Assembly: GCF_019904175.1 (NCBI RefSeq)
Contig: NZ_CP061913.1
Coordinates: 7,006,001 to 7,070,000 of the forward strand
DNA: 64,000 nucleotides
Source of the DNA: Dactylosporangium vinaceum
GTDB taxonomy: Bacteria > Actinomycetota > Actinomycetes > Mycobacteriales > Micromonosporaceae
Direction: 5' to 3'
Each line of letters begins with the position of its first letter. The first letter of the stretch is position 1. Under the pieces are notes generated by a model. The model was not told the DNA's origin. It did no database searches and saw only the letters and a list, made by a program, of their open reading frames with translations. Below, in pieces: positions 23,101 through 32,091 of this stretch. The position numbers were made by a program, and so were the translations under genes.

Positions 23101-25194
23101 ACCCAGCGACGCCGCAACCTGCTCCACATCACCCGACAACACCACCGAGTCCGGCCCGTTCACCGCCGCGATCTCAGCACCGTCCACCAACGCCGCCCGC
23201 GCAGTCGCCTCATCGGTCTGCACGGCGATCATCTGCCCACCCGACGGCAACGCCTGCATCAACCGGCCACGCGCCTCCACAATCCGGCACGCACCATCCA
23301 GATCCCACACCCCGGCGACATGCGCCGCCGCCAACTCACCGATCGAATGCCCGAGCAGGAAATCCGGCCGCAGGCCCCACGACTCCAACAACCGGAAAAC
23401 AGCGACCTCGAACGCAAACAACGCCGGCTGCGTCCACCGCGTCTGATCCAGATCCTCAGCATCCCGCAAACCAGCGATGCGATCACACACCGCGTCATAC
23501 GACGACGCGAACACCGGGAACGCCTCGTACAACCGGCGACCCATGTCCGCCCGCTGGGCACCCTGACCGGTGAACAGCATCGCCGACAGGCCCTCGCGGA
23601 CCTCGCCGCGGACCACGGTGCCGCCGAGCACGACCGCGCGATGCTCCAGCTGCGCGCGGGTGGTGGCCAGGGAGAACCCCACGTCGACCGGGTCGGCGGC
23701 CACGGCCCGCAGCCGCGACAGCGCAACCTCCAGTGCGGCCCCGGTGCGGGCGGAGACCGGCCAGGGCACGACCGGCAGTGCCGCGCGGGAGAGCGCCGCG
23801 GGCACCGGGGCCGGCGCCTCCTCCAGGATGACGTGCGCGTTGGTGCCGCTCGCGCCGAAGGCCGAGACCCCGATGCGGCGGGTGCGGCCGGTGGCGGGCC
23901 AGTCGCGCGCCGCGTCGAGCAGGGAGACCGCTCCCGCGGACCAGTCCACCCGGGACGCCGGCACGGAGGCGTGCAGGGTCCGGGGCAGGCGGCCGTTGCG
24001 CATGGCCAGGATCGACTTGATGACCCCGGCGACGCCGGCCGCGGCCTGCGTGTGCCCGATGTTCGACTTGAGCGTGCCCAGCCACAGCGGGTTGCCGGGG
24101 TCCCGGCCCTGCCCGTAGGTCGCCAGCAGCGCCTCGGCCTCGATCGGGTCGCCGAGGGTGGTGCCGGTGCCGTGGGCCTCCACCGCGTCCACGTCGGCCG
24201 GCTCCAGGCCCGCGTCGGCGAGCGCGGCCCGGATGACCCGCTGCTGCGCCGGCCCGTTCGGGGCGGTGAGCCCGTTGGAGGCGCCGTCCTGGTTGACGGC
24301 GGTGCCCTTGACGACGGCCAGGACGCGGTGCCCGAGCCGCTCGGCGTCGCTGAGCCGCTCGACGAGCAGCACGCCGACGCCCTCGCCCCAGCCGGTCCCG
24401 TCGGCGTCGTCGGAGAACGCCTTGCAGCGCCCGTCCGGGGCCAGGCCGCGCTGGCGGCTGAACTCGATGAACGACTGCGGCACGGCCATCACGGTGGCCC
24501 CGCCGACGAGGGCGAGCCCGCACTCGCCGAGCCGCAGCGAGCGCACCGCCAGGTGCAGCGCGACGAGCGACGAGGAGCACATGGTGTCGACGGTGACGGC
24601 CGGGCCGTGGGTGCCGAACGTGTAGGCGAGCCGGCCGGAGAGCACGGCGGCGGCGCCGCCGGTGAGCAGGTGCCCCTCGGTGCCCTCGGGCGCGAGCTCG
24701 GGTGCGGCGCCGTAGCCCTGGTGGCTGGCGCCGACGAACACGCCGGTGTCGGTGCCCTGCAGCGACTCCGGCGGCAGCCCGGCCCGTTCGAGGGCCTCCC
24801 AGGCGGTCTCCAGCAGCAGCCGCTGCTGCGGGTCCATGGCCAGGGCCTCGCGCGGTGAGATGCCGAAGAAGCCGGCGTCGAACTCGTCGGCCTCGTAGAG
24901 GAAGCCGCCCTCGCGGGCGTAGGTGCGCCCGGGGCGGCCGGGTGTCGGGTCGTAGAGCCGGTCGAGGTCCCAGCCGCGCCGGTCCGGGGCCGGCCCGACC
25001 GCGTCGCGCTCGGCGTCGAGCAGCGCCCACAGCTCGTCGGGGCCCGTGACACCGCCCGGGAACCGGCAGCCGATGCCGACGACGGCGATGGGCTCCCGGC
25101 CGCGGTCCTCGATCTCGCGGATGCGCCGGTTGGCCTGGCGCAGGTCGGCGGTGACCCGCTTGAGGTAGTCGCGGAGCTTGTCCTCGTTCGACAC
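11152..25194 (-). CDS. Modular type I PKS, 3 complete modules
   Basis: 4680 aa. The GTG at 25194 is chosen because it follows an AGGAGG-type RBS and begins a docking helix (SNEDKLRDYLKRV); a longer upstream reading frame would run into the preceding gene. Domains by approximate residue: KS1 35-455 (DTMCSSS), AT1 475-811, KR1 1048-1238, ACP1 1315-1395; KS2 1415-1835 (DTACSSG), AT2 1915-2288, KR2 2545-2731, ACP2 2825-2908; KS3 2928-3348 (DTACSSS), AT3 3378-3718, DH3 3765-4038, KR3 4245-4438, ACP3 4518-4601, C-terminal docking helices to 4680. AT1 and AT3 have HAFH (malonyl). AT2 has GHSQGE and YASH (methylmalonyl). KR1 has the A-type Trp (GVWGSG) plus a His three before the catalytic Tyr. KR2 and KR3 have LDD/VDD (B-type). 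The DH3 motif reads HRVMDTVILP, with Asp at the usual Gly. Predicted output: two hydroxyls, one methyl branch, one alkene. Confidence 0.95.
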   Translation of the reverse strand: MSNEDKLRDYLKRVTADLRQANRRIREIEDRGREPIAVVGIGCRFPGGVTGPDELWALLDAERDAVGPAPDRRGWDLDRLYDPTPGRPGRTYAREGGFLYEADEFDAGFFGISPREALAMDPQQRLLLETAWEALERAGLPPESLQGTDTGVFVGASHQGYGAAPELAPEGTEGHLLTGGAAAVLSGRLAYTFGTHGPAVTVDTMCSSSLVALHLAVRSLRLGECGLALVGGATVMAVPQSFIEFSRQRGLAPDGRCKAFSDDADGTGWGEGVGVLLVERLSDAERLGHRVLAVVKGTAVNQDGASNGLTAPNGPAQQRVIRAALADAGLEPADVDAVEAHGTGTTLGDPIEAEALLATYGQGRDPGNPLWLGTLKSNIGHTQAAAGVAGVIKSILAMRNGRLPRTLHASVPASRVDWSAGAVSLLDAARDWPATGRTRRIGVSAFGASGTNAHVILEEAPAPVPAALSRAALPVVPWPVSARTGAALEVALSRLRAVAADPVDVGFSLATTRAQLEHRAVVLGGTVVRGEVREGLSAMLFTGQGAQRADMGRRLYEAFPVFASSYDAVCDRIAGLRDAEDLDQTRWTQPALFAFEVAVFRLLESWGLRPDFLLGHSIGELAAAHVAGVWDLDGACRIVEARGRLMQALPSGGQMIAVQTDEATARAALVDGAEIAAVNGPDSVVLSGDVEQVAASLGVKSRRLNVSHAFHSAYMDGMLEEFRAVVASVPAQAPAIPVVSNVTGDLSADLTEPDYWVRQVRQTVRFADGVQTLRQEGVSRFLEVGPDAVLAALVEDGIAVARKDRDEAETLMAALGRAYTRGWAPDWAKVFGAAATVELPTYPFQRERYWLDSYRRAAPATGGWSYREEWRSAPTGPDRIAGRWLVVGGPALAEALAGGRANPVLVAPTTDRALLAERLRAAAGPGPAGVVAEPAAALDALVLLQALGDAGITAPLWYVTTAAVADDTVADPLRAAVWGLGRVAALEHPDRWGGLIDLPTDAGPADRAALRAVLGGAYGPEDQLAVRGGNVRVRRLARVPAAGTAPVWRPRGVALVTGGTTGLGAQTARWLATQGAGHLVLVSRRGIDAPGAEALRDELAALGAGVTVAQCDVADMAALAALVAVVEAEHGPVRTVVHAAGVGVLGKIADATADDLDEAFAAKVDGALNLDAAFDCDTVDRFVLYASVAGVWGSGDHAAYAAANACLDAIAAARRARGLAGTSVAWGMWSPESGGMTRGGLTRDGAANWHGITPMATAPALEALHHALDRNDTAVVVADVDWPRFLRLFAAARPRPLLADLGEVPPPPAPATTERPANTLELVRSAAAAALGHTDASAVDDHRPLRDLGVDSLAAVELRDALGTATGLTLPSTIIFDHPTVTALAAHLDDLLGPAGAGTGGPAALPAPVDEDEPIAIVGMSCRFPGGVETTADLWALLLDERDAIGPLPGDRGWDVDGLFDPDPDRAGRSYVREGGFLAGATRFDPQLFGISPREAIAMDPQQRLLLEVAWEAFEAAGIGHGTLRGTRSGVFVGAAGGDYGTRLAQVPDGVEGHLIIGTESSVASGRIAYTFGLEGPAVTIDTACSSGMVAVHLAAQALRRGECDLSLAGGVAVMSSPAAFIGFSRQRGLAADGRCKAFSDRADGMGLAEGAGMLVLERLSDARRHGHRVLAVVKGSAVNQDGASNGLTAPNGLAQQRVIREALAAARLEPSDVDAVEAHGTGTALGDPIEAHALLATYGQGREPGRPLWLGSLKSNIGHTQAAAGIGGIIKTVLALRHGILPRTLHADSPSPHVDWQSGAVELLTAAREWPATDRPRRAAVSSFGVSGTNAHLILEDAPHGAPPPAVDEPDAAVVPLMLSAHTDDALRAQAGRLAAHLEDHEPADVAWSLHATRTPLAHRAAVIGTGRAALQAELRELAAGTPGPATVTGLARPAGRIAFVFPGQGSQWAGMGVELLATEPVFAERIAACEAALAPHVDWSLTAVLRGEPGAPGLDRVDVVQPVLFAVMVALADLWQAAGVTPDVVVGHSQGEIAAACVAGVLSLDDAARVVALRSRALAAIAGRGGMMSVALPRERAEERLAAWAGRLGVAAVNGVASVVVSGDVDALDELAAACAADGVRTRRVDVDYASHGAHVEELHDRLLELLAPVRPGPAAVEFRSTVGTDTADIALGGAEYWYRNLRHTVEFAPAVAALTAAGVGTFVEVSAHPVLVPAIEETLEAEAAPAVATGSLRRDDGGRTRWLTALAALHVTGVPIAWERVLGPARPIVDLPLYPFQRSRFWLESAAAPAGTAADPVDARFWQLVEAQRLDELAAGLAVEPQAVEALLPALSAWRRSETRRHELDSWRYRVRWQPLSDPPPAPPTGRWLVVTPPPSPAADLVLARLATAGVRLDIVAVAADADRAALAAHLRAALDAPEPPSRVLSLLAGLPGTLGLIQALGDVGCPAPLWCVTQGAVSVGAGDPLLDPGQAMVWGLGRIAALEHPDRWGGLADLPAECSARDAERLAAAVAGLDGEDQVAIRPSGLHARRLVRAGGGAPTGGRRWRPDGTVLITGGTGGIAAHLARRLAAEGAEHLLLAGRRGPAAPGAQDLARELAAAGCAVTLAAVDVDDRDALAALLASIPADRPLRAVFHAAAILDDGVIDGLDARRAAAVAAPKAGGARHLDELTRDLDLTAFVLFSSLGGVLGGPGQGSYAAANSYLDALARHRRDAGRTATSVAWGVWAGGGLADGEVGERARRTGMLPMDPDRALDLLLRALDDDETTIAVAAVDWERYAPVFTATRPSPALRDLPEAAPAPAGGPDGDDGAVPLARELATLPAADREPRVTHLVRQVAAAVLGFTDPEALDTTRAFRELGFDSLTAVELRNRLGAATGLRLPVTLVFDYPTVTVLTRHLLGELGVAPDASAEPTPAGPVAAAPADDPVAIVAMSCRLPGGVRGPDDLWRLLADEVDAVGPFPADRGWDLDRLYHPDPEHAGTFYTREGGFLYDAAEFDPQFFGISPREAMAMDPQQRLLLETAWEAFERAGIDPEAARGSRTGVFVGSNYHDYVCRLHDAPEGFEGQLALGSAGSVASGRIAYLFGLEGPALTVDTACSSSLVALHLAIQSLQRGDCTLALAGGVTVISSTDTFVEFSRQRALAPDGRCKAFSDSADGAGWAEGVALLLVERLSDARRLGHPVLAVVKGSAVNQDGASNGLTAPNGPAQQRVIRAALAAAGLEPADVDAVEAHGTGTSLGDPIEAQALLATYGRDRSEPLWLGSLKSNLGHTQAASGVAGLMKMVLAMRERTLPRTLHVTEPSTRIDWTAGAVELLTAARPWPAGDRPRRAGVSSFGISGTNAHVIIEEPPAPPARSAAAAPAVLPVVPLPVAARSVAALDAQLAWLETAGVDVAFSLATTRSQFEHRAVRLDSTVVRGQVRPGRSAMLFTGQGAQRPDMGRRLYEAFPVFASSYDAVCDRIAGLRDVEDLDQTRWTQPALFAFEVSVFRLLESWGLKPDFLLGHSIGELAAAHVAGVWDLDGACRIVEARGRLMQALPAGGQMIAVQADEATVRAALVEGAEIAAVNGPDSVVLSGDVEQVAASLGVKTRRLNVSHAFHSAYMDGMLDEFRAVVASVPAQAPAIPVVSNVTGDLGADFTDPDYWVRQVRQTVRFFDGVQALQHANVSRFLEVGPDGVLAALVEDGIAVARRDRDEAETLMAAVARAHVSGWSPDWVKVFGPAAVVELPTYPFQRQRYWLDASHAPADPAGLGLAPAGHPLLGAAVPLAGSDGYLFTNRLSIADQPWLADHRVMDTVILPGTAMVELALRAGEAVGCERLDELTLQAPLVLPEAGAVQLQLTVGAADEFGTRPVQIHTRGSGAADETWTAHATGRLGTGRSWDAPDLTAWPPAGAEPVPADDLYERLDAAGFAYGPSFRGLRRVWRLDGAVYAEVALDTAERATAGKYLLHPALLDAALHTLAFADGVAGRGVLPFSFEGVTLDATGAAALRVRLTPSGPDTVAVDLADHTGRPIAAVHSLVLRPVTADQIKAARSPYHDSLFRVDMVMAPVAPAPEEGQRRWAVLGIQSVKLVKALGATGTAVEAYPDLAALADAVGAGAPVPDRVIVSCAEPPAGDDLRTRVRSATYWALDLVQSWLADDRFAGSRLVFVTYSTVGGDTAEDLAWAPVWGLVRSALTENPDRFVLLDIDNRDVSYAALPAALLCGEGNVAVRVGAVHVPRLARVAVTPGARPSAVWNPDGTVLVTGGTGDLGGLIARHLVAEHGVRHLILTSRRGLAADGAAELQAELTAAGADVTVAECDVADRAALAELLATVPDEHPLTGVVHTAGVVDDGVVSALTRDQIDTVLRPKVDAALNLDELTRDRPLSAFVLFSSMAGTFGGTGQANYAAANTFLDALAHQRRAAGRPALSLAWGLWEQGSGMTAKLGEGDLRRMARGGLAPLSHAEGLALFDVACVVDEAVLVPARLVVDAIRAAAGTEAVPAIMRGLIGRPARHAVTAPAEAAAPEETLAARLGRLGPAERQRAALELVRAEAAVVLGYPGPAAVEADRGFLDLGFDSLTALELRNRLGAATGLRLPATLLFDYPSPDAMAAHLLGQLVPDDAGAALAVLDELEASLEGAEDEIRDRIALRLEDLLAALGARAGAPARAVADRLGTASDDDLFAFIDNDLGLS
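14050..14902 (-). repeat. Homogenised AT cassette, copy in module 3
   Basis: Nearly identical at DNA level to the AT segments of modules 1, 5 and 6, for example through the GHSIGE-to-HAFHS stretch. Its codon choice differs from flanking DNA. Boundaries are approximate. Confidence 0.7.
22790..23590 (-). repeat. Homogenised AT cassette, copy in module 1
   Basis: DNA of this malonyl-AT segment is nearly identical over long runs to the AT segments of modules 3, 5 and 6. It keeps T-ended and TTG codons (GGT, GAT, CAT, ATT) that the flanking KS and KR sequence avoids. Boundaries are approximate. Confidence 0.7.
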
Positions 25195-25208
25195 AGCGGC
25201 CTCCTGGG

Positions 25209-28151
<2,943 letters not shown>

Positions 28152-28197
28152 GGTCGCCTCCCTCGGGCGGCTTGGGTTGCTGCCCGGAAGTATGGTC

Positions 28198-28223
28198 GGC
28201 CCCGGCCTCGTGCGGCCGGGGCC
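28198..28223 (-). terminator. Strong GC hairpin between sugar ketoreductase and NRPS-like gene
   Basis: Perfect 10-bp stem (GGCCCCGGCC / GGCCGGGGCC) with a 6-nt loop, in the 94-bp gap after the ketoreductase stop. No T tract follows on either strand, so it is terminator-like or an mRNA-stability element rather than a classical intrinsic terminator. It may separate the tailoring operon from the NRPS-like/PKS operon. Confidence 0.5.
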
Positions 28224-28245
28224 CGGAGGATCTCTAGAAGAACCC

Positions 28246-29226
28246 TCAAACTGCGGTGAGCCGCACGGCGTCGACGAGCTCCGCGGTGCGCACCATCGAC
28301 GCCAGCCCGGCCTGCTCCGCCGGGTGCCGCGCGGTCCGGCCGGCCAGCGCCGCGGCGGCGAACGACGCGACAGCGCCGAGGAACTGGTGCGCGGGCGGGA
28401 GCGTCAGCTCCTCGACGTGGTCCTGGCGCTCGATGCGCAGCACCGGCGGCCAGGTCGCCTGCGGCGTGAACGCGCGGTCCATGACGATCCGCCCGGCACT
28501 GCCCCAGAGGGTGTACCGCGATCCGTACGCGTGCTGGAACCCGAACTGGGCCGACGCGAAGACCCCACCGGCCGAGACGAGCAGCGCCTGCCCGGCCACG
28601 TCCACCCCGCGCTGCGGGTCCATCCGCAGCGCCCCGCCGACGACCCGCAGGTCGTCGCCGAGCAGCAGCTGGGCGGCGCGCAGCGGATACACGCCGGCGT
28701 CGAGCAGTGCGCCGCCGCCGAGCTGCGGCACGTAGCGGATGTCGCCGTCGGGCAGCGGCGGGAAGCAGAACTCGCCGGTGAACGTGCGCGGCTCCCCGAT
28801 CCGCCCGTCGGCGACCAGCTGCGCGACCCGCGCGTGCTGCGGGTGGTGCAGGAACGTGAAGTTCTCGCGCAGCAGCCGGTCGGCGCCGGTGGCCGCCCGG
28901 ACCAGCTCCCGGGTCTCGTCGGCGCTCGTCGCGGCCGGCTTCTCGACGAGCAGGTGCTTGCCGGCGGCGAGGACCTTCGCGCCCCACGGCCCGTGCAGGG
29001 CGGTCGGCAGCGGCAGGTACACGGCGTCGACGTCGTCGCGTTCGAGCAGCTCGTCGTAGCCGGCGGCGGCACAGCCGAACTCGGCCGCGAACGCCTTGGC
29101 CTTCTCGGGGTCGCGGCTGGCGACAGCGCTCAGCGTGGCCTCGGGGCAGGCGGCGATGGCCGGCATGGTGCGCCGCCGGGCGACCGACGAGCAGCCCAGC
29201 ACGCCGAAGCGGATGCGTCTGTCCAC
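28246..29226 (-). CDS. Gfo/Idh/MocA oxidoreductase, probable NDP-hexose 3-ketoreductase
   Basis: 326 aa. The GTG at 29226 is chosen because it places the Rossmann motif GVLGCSSVARRRTMPA at the N terminus, as is typical of TylCII/KijD10-type sugar 3-ketoreductases. The active-site region VEKPAA is present, and a GGGALLDAGVYPL segment follows. In dideoxysugar pathways this enzyme reduces the 3-keto intermediate left by an NDP-hexose 2,3-dehydratase, and such a dehydratase is encoded divergently at 39771. The gene lies 11 nt after the FkbM methyltransferase stop, in the same operon. It could instead be a general dehydrogenase of the family, but the partner dehydratase supports the sugar role. 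Confidence 0.82.
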   Translation of the reverse strand: MDRRIRFGVLGCSSVARRRTMPAIAACPEATLSAVASRDPEKAKAFAAEFGCAAAGYDELLERDDVDAVYLPLPTALHGPWGAKVLAAGKHLLVEKPAATSADETRELVRAATGADRLLRENFTFLHHPQHARVAQLVADGRIGEPRTFTGEFCFPPLPDGDIRYVPQLGGGALLDAGVYPLRAAQLLLGDDLRVVGGALRMDPQRGVDVAGQALLVSAGGVFASAQFGFQHAYGSRYTLWGSAGRIVMDRAFTPQATWPPVLRIERQDHVEELTLPPAHQFLGAVASFAAAALAGRTARHPAEQAGLASMVRTAELVDAVRLTAV

Positions 29227-29237
29227 GGTAGGGCTCC

Positions 29238-30026
29238 TCAGGACTCGGCGCGGCGGGCGGAGACGATGTGGACGCTGGCCCCGGCGAAGACGTCCTCCTG
29301 GAAGACCTCGGGCGTGAACCCGGCCGCCGTGAGCAGCGCGACGACGGCGTCGAGGTTGCCGTCGACGGCGTGGACCTCGGCCACGACGCAGCGGATGTGC
29401 GCCCACTGCTCGGGCCGCACGCCGCGCAGGACCGGCAGCTCGGCCCGCTCGACGTCGATCTTGAGCAGCGCGACCTCGGCGATGCCCTGCTCGTCGAGCA
29501 CGTCGCCGAGCGTGCGGACCTCCACCGGGTAGCGCTCGGCACCGTCGCGGAAGCCGCGCCAGAAGTCATCCCGGGTGCTCTCGTCCACGCCGAAGTTGGT
29601 CAGGACGGCGGCCATGTTGCGCTCGTCGTCGGCGTCGTCGGCCGCGATCGTGGCCATCATGGTGTGGTTGGGCAGGAACGTGAGCTCGGCGACGCCCGGC
29701 TCGGCCCCGAGGGCCACGTTGAACGCGGTGACGCCGGGCATGAGCCGGGCCACGTTGTCGGCGAGGCACGCGTAAGTGCGCCGGGCCGGCTCGAAGGCGA
29801 GCACGCGCAGGCCGGGGACGCGGTCGGTGAACGACAGCGCGGTCAGGCCGATGTGGGCGCCGACGTCGATGACGACGTCACCGGCGGCGAGCCCGGTCAG
29901 CCCGGCGTCGTACGGCGAGCCCGCGCTCAGGCTCGGCCAGACCATCGTGTCCTGCGCAGTGGTGCAGGTGATGACCCGCCCGTCGTCGAGGGCGACGGAG
30001 TGCAGATCGGAGACCGCGGCGGTCAT
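29238..30026 (-). CDS. FkbM-family SAM-dependent O-methyltransferase
   Basis: 262 aa. The ATG overlaps the stop of the glycosyltransferase (ATGA). SAM-binding motif I is VIDVGAHIGLTAL near residue 50, and the family signature LLKIDVERAELPVLRG lies near residue 190. FkbM-type enzymes methylate hydroxyls of polyketides or sugars. With a glycosyltransferase before it and a sugar ketoreductase after it, the acceptor may be the attached deoxysugar or a late aglycone hydroxyl (inference). Confidence 0.85.
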   Translation of the reverse strand: MTAAVSDLHSVALDDGRVITCTTAQDTMVWPSLSAGSPYDAGLTGLAAGDVVIDVGAHIGLTALSFTDRVPGLRVLAFEPARRTYACLADNVARLMPGVTAFNVALGAEPGVAELTFLPNHTMMATIAADDADDERNMAAVLTNFGVDESTRDDFWRGFRDGAERYPVEVRTLGDVLDEQGIAEVALLKIDVERAELPVLRGVRPEQWAHIRCVVAEVHAVDGNLDAVVALLTAAGFTPEVFQEDVFAGASVHIVSARRAES

Positions 30027-31225
30027 GAGGAGCCTTCCTGGGACGGGGCGACATGCCGGACGAATGCTTCGACGCAGTCGGCCGCGGCGGCGGCACCGCC
30101 GGCGGCCCGGATGGAGTCGCGCAGCTGCCGGGCCCGGTCGCGCACCGCGGTGTCGACGAGCATCCGCTCGATCGCGGCCCGCAGGGTGGCGGCGGTGAGC
30201 CCGGCCGGGTCCAGCACCCGTCCGGCGCCGACCTCGGCGATCCGGTCGGCGTTGGCCTGCTCCTCGGCCATCTGCGGCACCGCCAGCATCGGCACGCCCT
30301 CGTGGAGCGCCTCCATGGTGCTGCCCATGCCGGCGTGGGTGATGAACAGGTCGGCGTGGCGCAGCACGTGCAGCTGGGCCACGAACCGGCGCAGCTCGAC
30401 GTTCGGCGGCGGGGTGCCCAGGGCCGCGTGGTCGACGCCGTCGCCGGTGGCGATGACCACGTGGCCGCCGAGGTCGGCGACCGCCTCCATGCAGGTGCGG
30501 AAGAAGCCGGGGTTCTGGTTGTAGATGGTGCCGAGGGTGACCAGGATCAGCGGGCCGCGCTCGTGCGGGCGCTGCCAGGAGCCGAGGAAGCGCCGCTCGT
30601 AGAGGCACGGGCCGACGAAGCGGTAGGCCTCGTCGAACGTGTCGCCCCGCGGCTGGAACTCCTTCGGGATGAACACGATGCGCCGGGCCGCCCCCTCGCC
30701 GGTGAGCAGCTCCTTCGGCGTGACGGCGGCGCCGCTGCGCTTCAGGTAGCCGCCGAGGCGCAGCAGGAACGCCCACAGCCGGGGCTGCAGCGGGTTGAGC
30801 CGGGTGTACTTCTGGCTCATCGACCACTCGGCGTTGGACATCAGCATCGGCGACACCTGCACCGAGGGCCGCTCCCACCTGGCCGCGAGCAGCCGGCCCC
30901 ACCAGGCCGCGTTGTCGTAGACGACGACGTCGGGCCGCTCCGGGAACGCACCGTCCAGCAGCGGCACCAGCGCCTGGGTCTCGGCCAGGCTGGCCGCCAT
31001 CGCGTCGACGAGGCTGCGGCCGCTGAACGTGAACGAGCGGAAGTCGCCCGGGTGCTGCTCGGTGTAGGTGACGACGTCGGAGCTGACCTCGGCCACCCGT
31101 TCGGCGAAGTCGGCGGTGGTGGCGTAGGTGACGTGGTGGCCCCGGTCGCGCAGCTCGGCGGCGAGGCCCAGTGTCGGGTTGACGTGCCCGGCCGACGGCG
31201 GGGCGAAGAAGGCGATGCGGGCCAC
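30023..31225 (-). CDS. GT1-family macrolide-type glycosyltransferase (OleD/MGT-like)
   Basis: 400 aa. The GTG at 31225 lies 5 nt after the ABC permease stop. The N-terminal acceptor domain has GHVNPTLGLAAEL, with the catalytic His, and VVYDNAAWWG, with the partner Asp. The middle segment IPKEFQPRGDTFDEAYRFVG strongly recalls OleD. The donor-binding end has ITHAGMGSTMEALHEGVPM and QMAEEQANA. OleD-type enzymes glucosylate macrolides for self-protection, while other GT1 members attach deoxysugars. Position right behind an ABC exporter favours protection; the deoxysugar genes nearby favour biosynthesis. Both remain open. Confidence 0.88.
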   Translation of the reverse strand: MARIAFFAPPSAGHVNPTLGLAAELRDRGHHVTYATTADFAERVAEVSSDVVTYTEQHPGDFRSFTFSGRSLVDAMAASLAETQALVPLLDGAFPERPDVVVYDNAAWWGRLLAARWERPSVQVSPMLMSNAEWSMSQKYTRLNPLQPRLWAFLLRLGGYLKRSGAAVTPKELLTGEGAARRIVFIPKEFQPRGDTFDEAYRFVGPCLYERRFLGSWQRPHERGPLILVTLGTIYNQNPGFFRTCMEAVADLGGHVVIATGDGVDHAALGTPPPNVELRRFVAQLHVLRHADLFITHAGMGSTMEALHEGVPMLAVPQMAEEQANADRIAEVGAGRVLDPAGLTAATLRAAIERMLVDTAVRDRARQLRDSIRAAGGAAAAADCVEAFVRHVAPSQEGSS

Positions 31226-31230
31226 CGCGC

Positions 31231-32091
31231 TCAGCCCCCGGTCCGGCTCTTGGTCCAGCGGAACGTCAGCAGGCACAGCACCAGCCCGGCGACGACCCAG
31301 CCGGCGAGGGCGGCGGCGACCCAGCCGAGCTGCCAGCTGTGCGCGGCCTCGTGCGCGGCGAAGCTGTCGGGCAGGAACACCGAGCGCAGGCCCTGGCACA
31401 TCCACTTGAGCGGGAAGATCGAGGCGACGTTCTGCAGCCACGGCGGCAGGTCGGTGAAGACGAGCGCGGCGCCGGAGATGAACTGCAGCACGAACGCGAA
31501 CGGCGCGACGACGGCCGGGGCCGAGCGGCTGTTGCGCGGCAGCGACGACAGCGCGATGCCGCACAGCGCGCAGGCGGTCACGCCCAGCACGCTGACCCAG
31601 GTGAACGTCCACCAGGCGCCCCCGTCGCGGGGCAGGTGCGTGCCGTAGAACAGCACCGACACCGCCACCAGGACCGCGGTCTCCACGACGCTTGTGACGA
31701 GCACCATGATGACCTTGCCGATGAAGTAGGCCGAGCGCGGCATCGGCGTCGCCGCGATGCGCTTGAGCCCGCCCCGGTCCCGCTCGATCGCGATCGAGAT
31801 GGCCAGGGTCTGGAAGCCGGTGACCATCAGGCCGGTGGCGATGACGCCCGGCACCAGATAGTCGCTGTAGGAGACGCCGGGCGCGATCTCGCCGCCGAAC
31901 ATCGAGCTGAAGATGATCAGCGCAAAGACCGGGAAGAGCAAAGAGAAGACGACGGTCTCGGTACCGCGGAAGAACTGCAGCAGCTCCAGCTGCCCCCGGC
32001 GCCAGCCCAGTCGGGCGATGCGCTTGATGCGGCCCGGGCTGAACCGGGCCGGGGCGGCCGGGCGGGGCGGGGCGGCGGTGACGGCGCTCAT
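31231..32091 (-). CDS. ABC-2 type permease (DrrB-like)
   Basis: 286 aa integral membrane protein with about six hydrophobic segments (for example VVFSLLFPVFALIIFSSMF and a C-terminal pair) and the family phrase IERDRGGLKRIAATPMPRSAY. Its start overlaps the end of the ATPase gene, forming a translationally coupled DrrA/DrrB-type export pair. It probably exports the product or confers self-resistance. Confidence 0.9.
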   Translation of the reverse strand: MSAVTAAPPRPAAPARFSPGRIKRIARLGWRRGQLELLQFFRGTETVVFSLLFPVFALIIFSSMFGGEIAPGVSYSDYLVPGVIATGLMVTGFQTLAISIAIERDRGGLKRIAATPMPRSAYFIGKVIMVLVTSVVETAVLVAVSVLFYGTHLPRDGGAWWTFTWVSVLGVTACALCGIALSSLPRNSRSAPAVVAPFAFVLQFISGAALVFTDLPPWLQNVASIFPLKWMCQGLRSVFLPDSFAAHEAAHSWQLGWVAAALAGWVVAGLVLCLLTFRWTKSRTGG

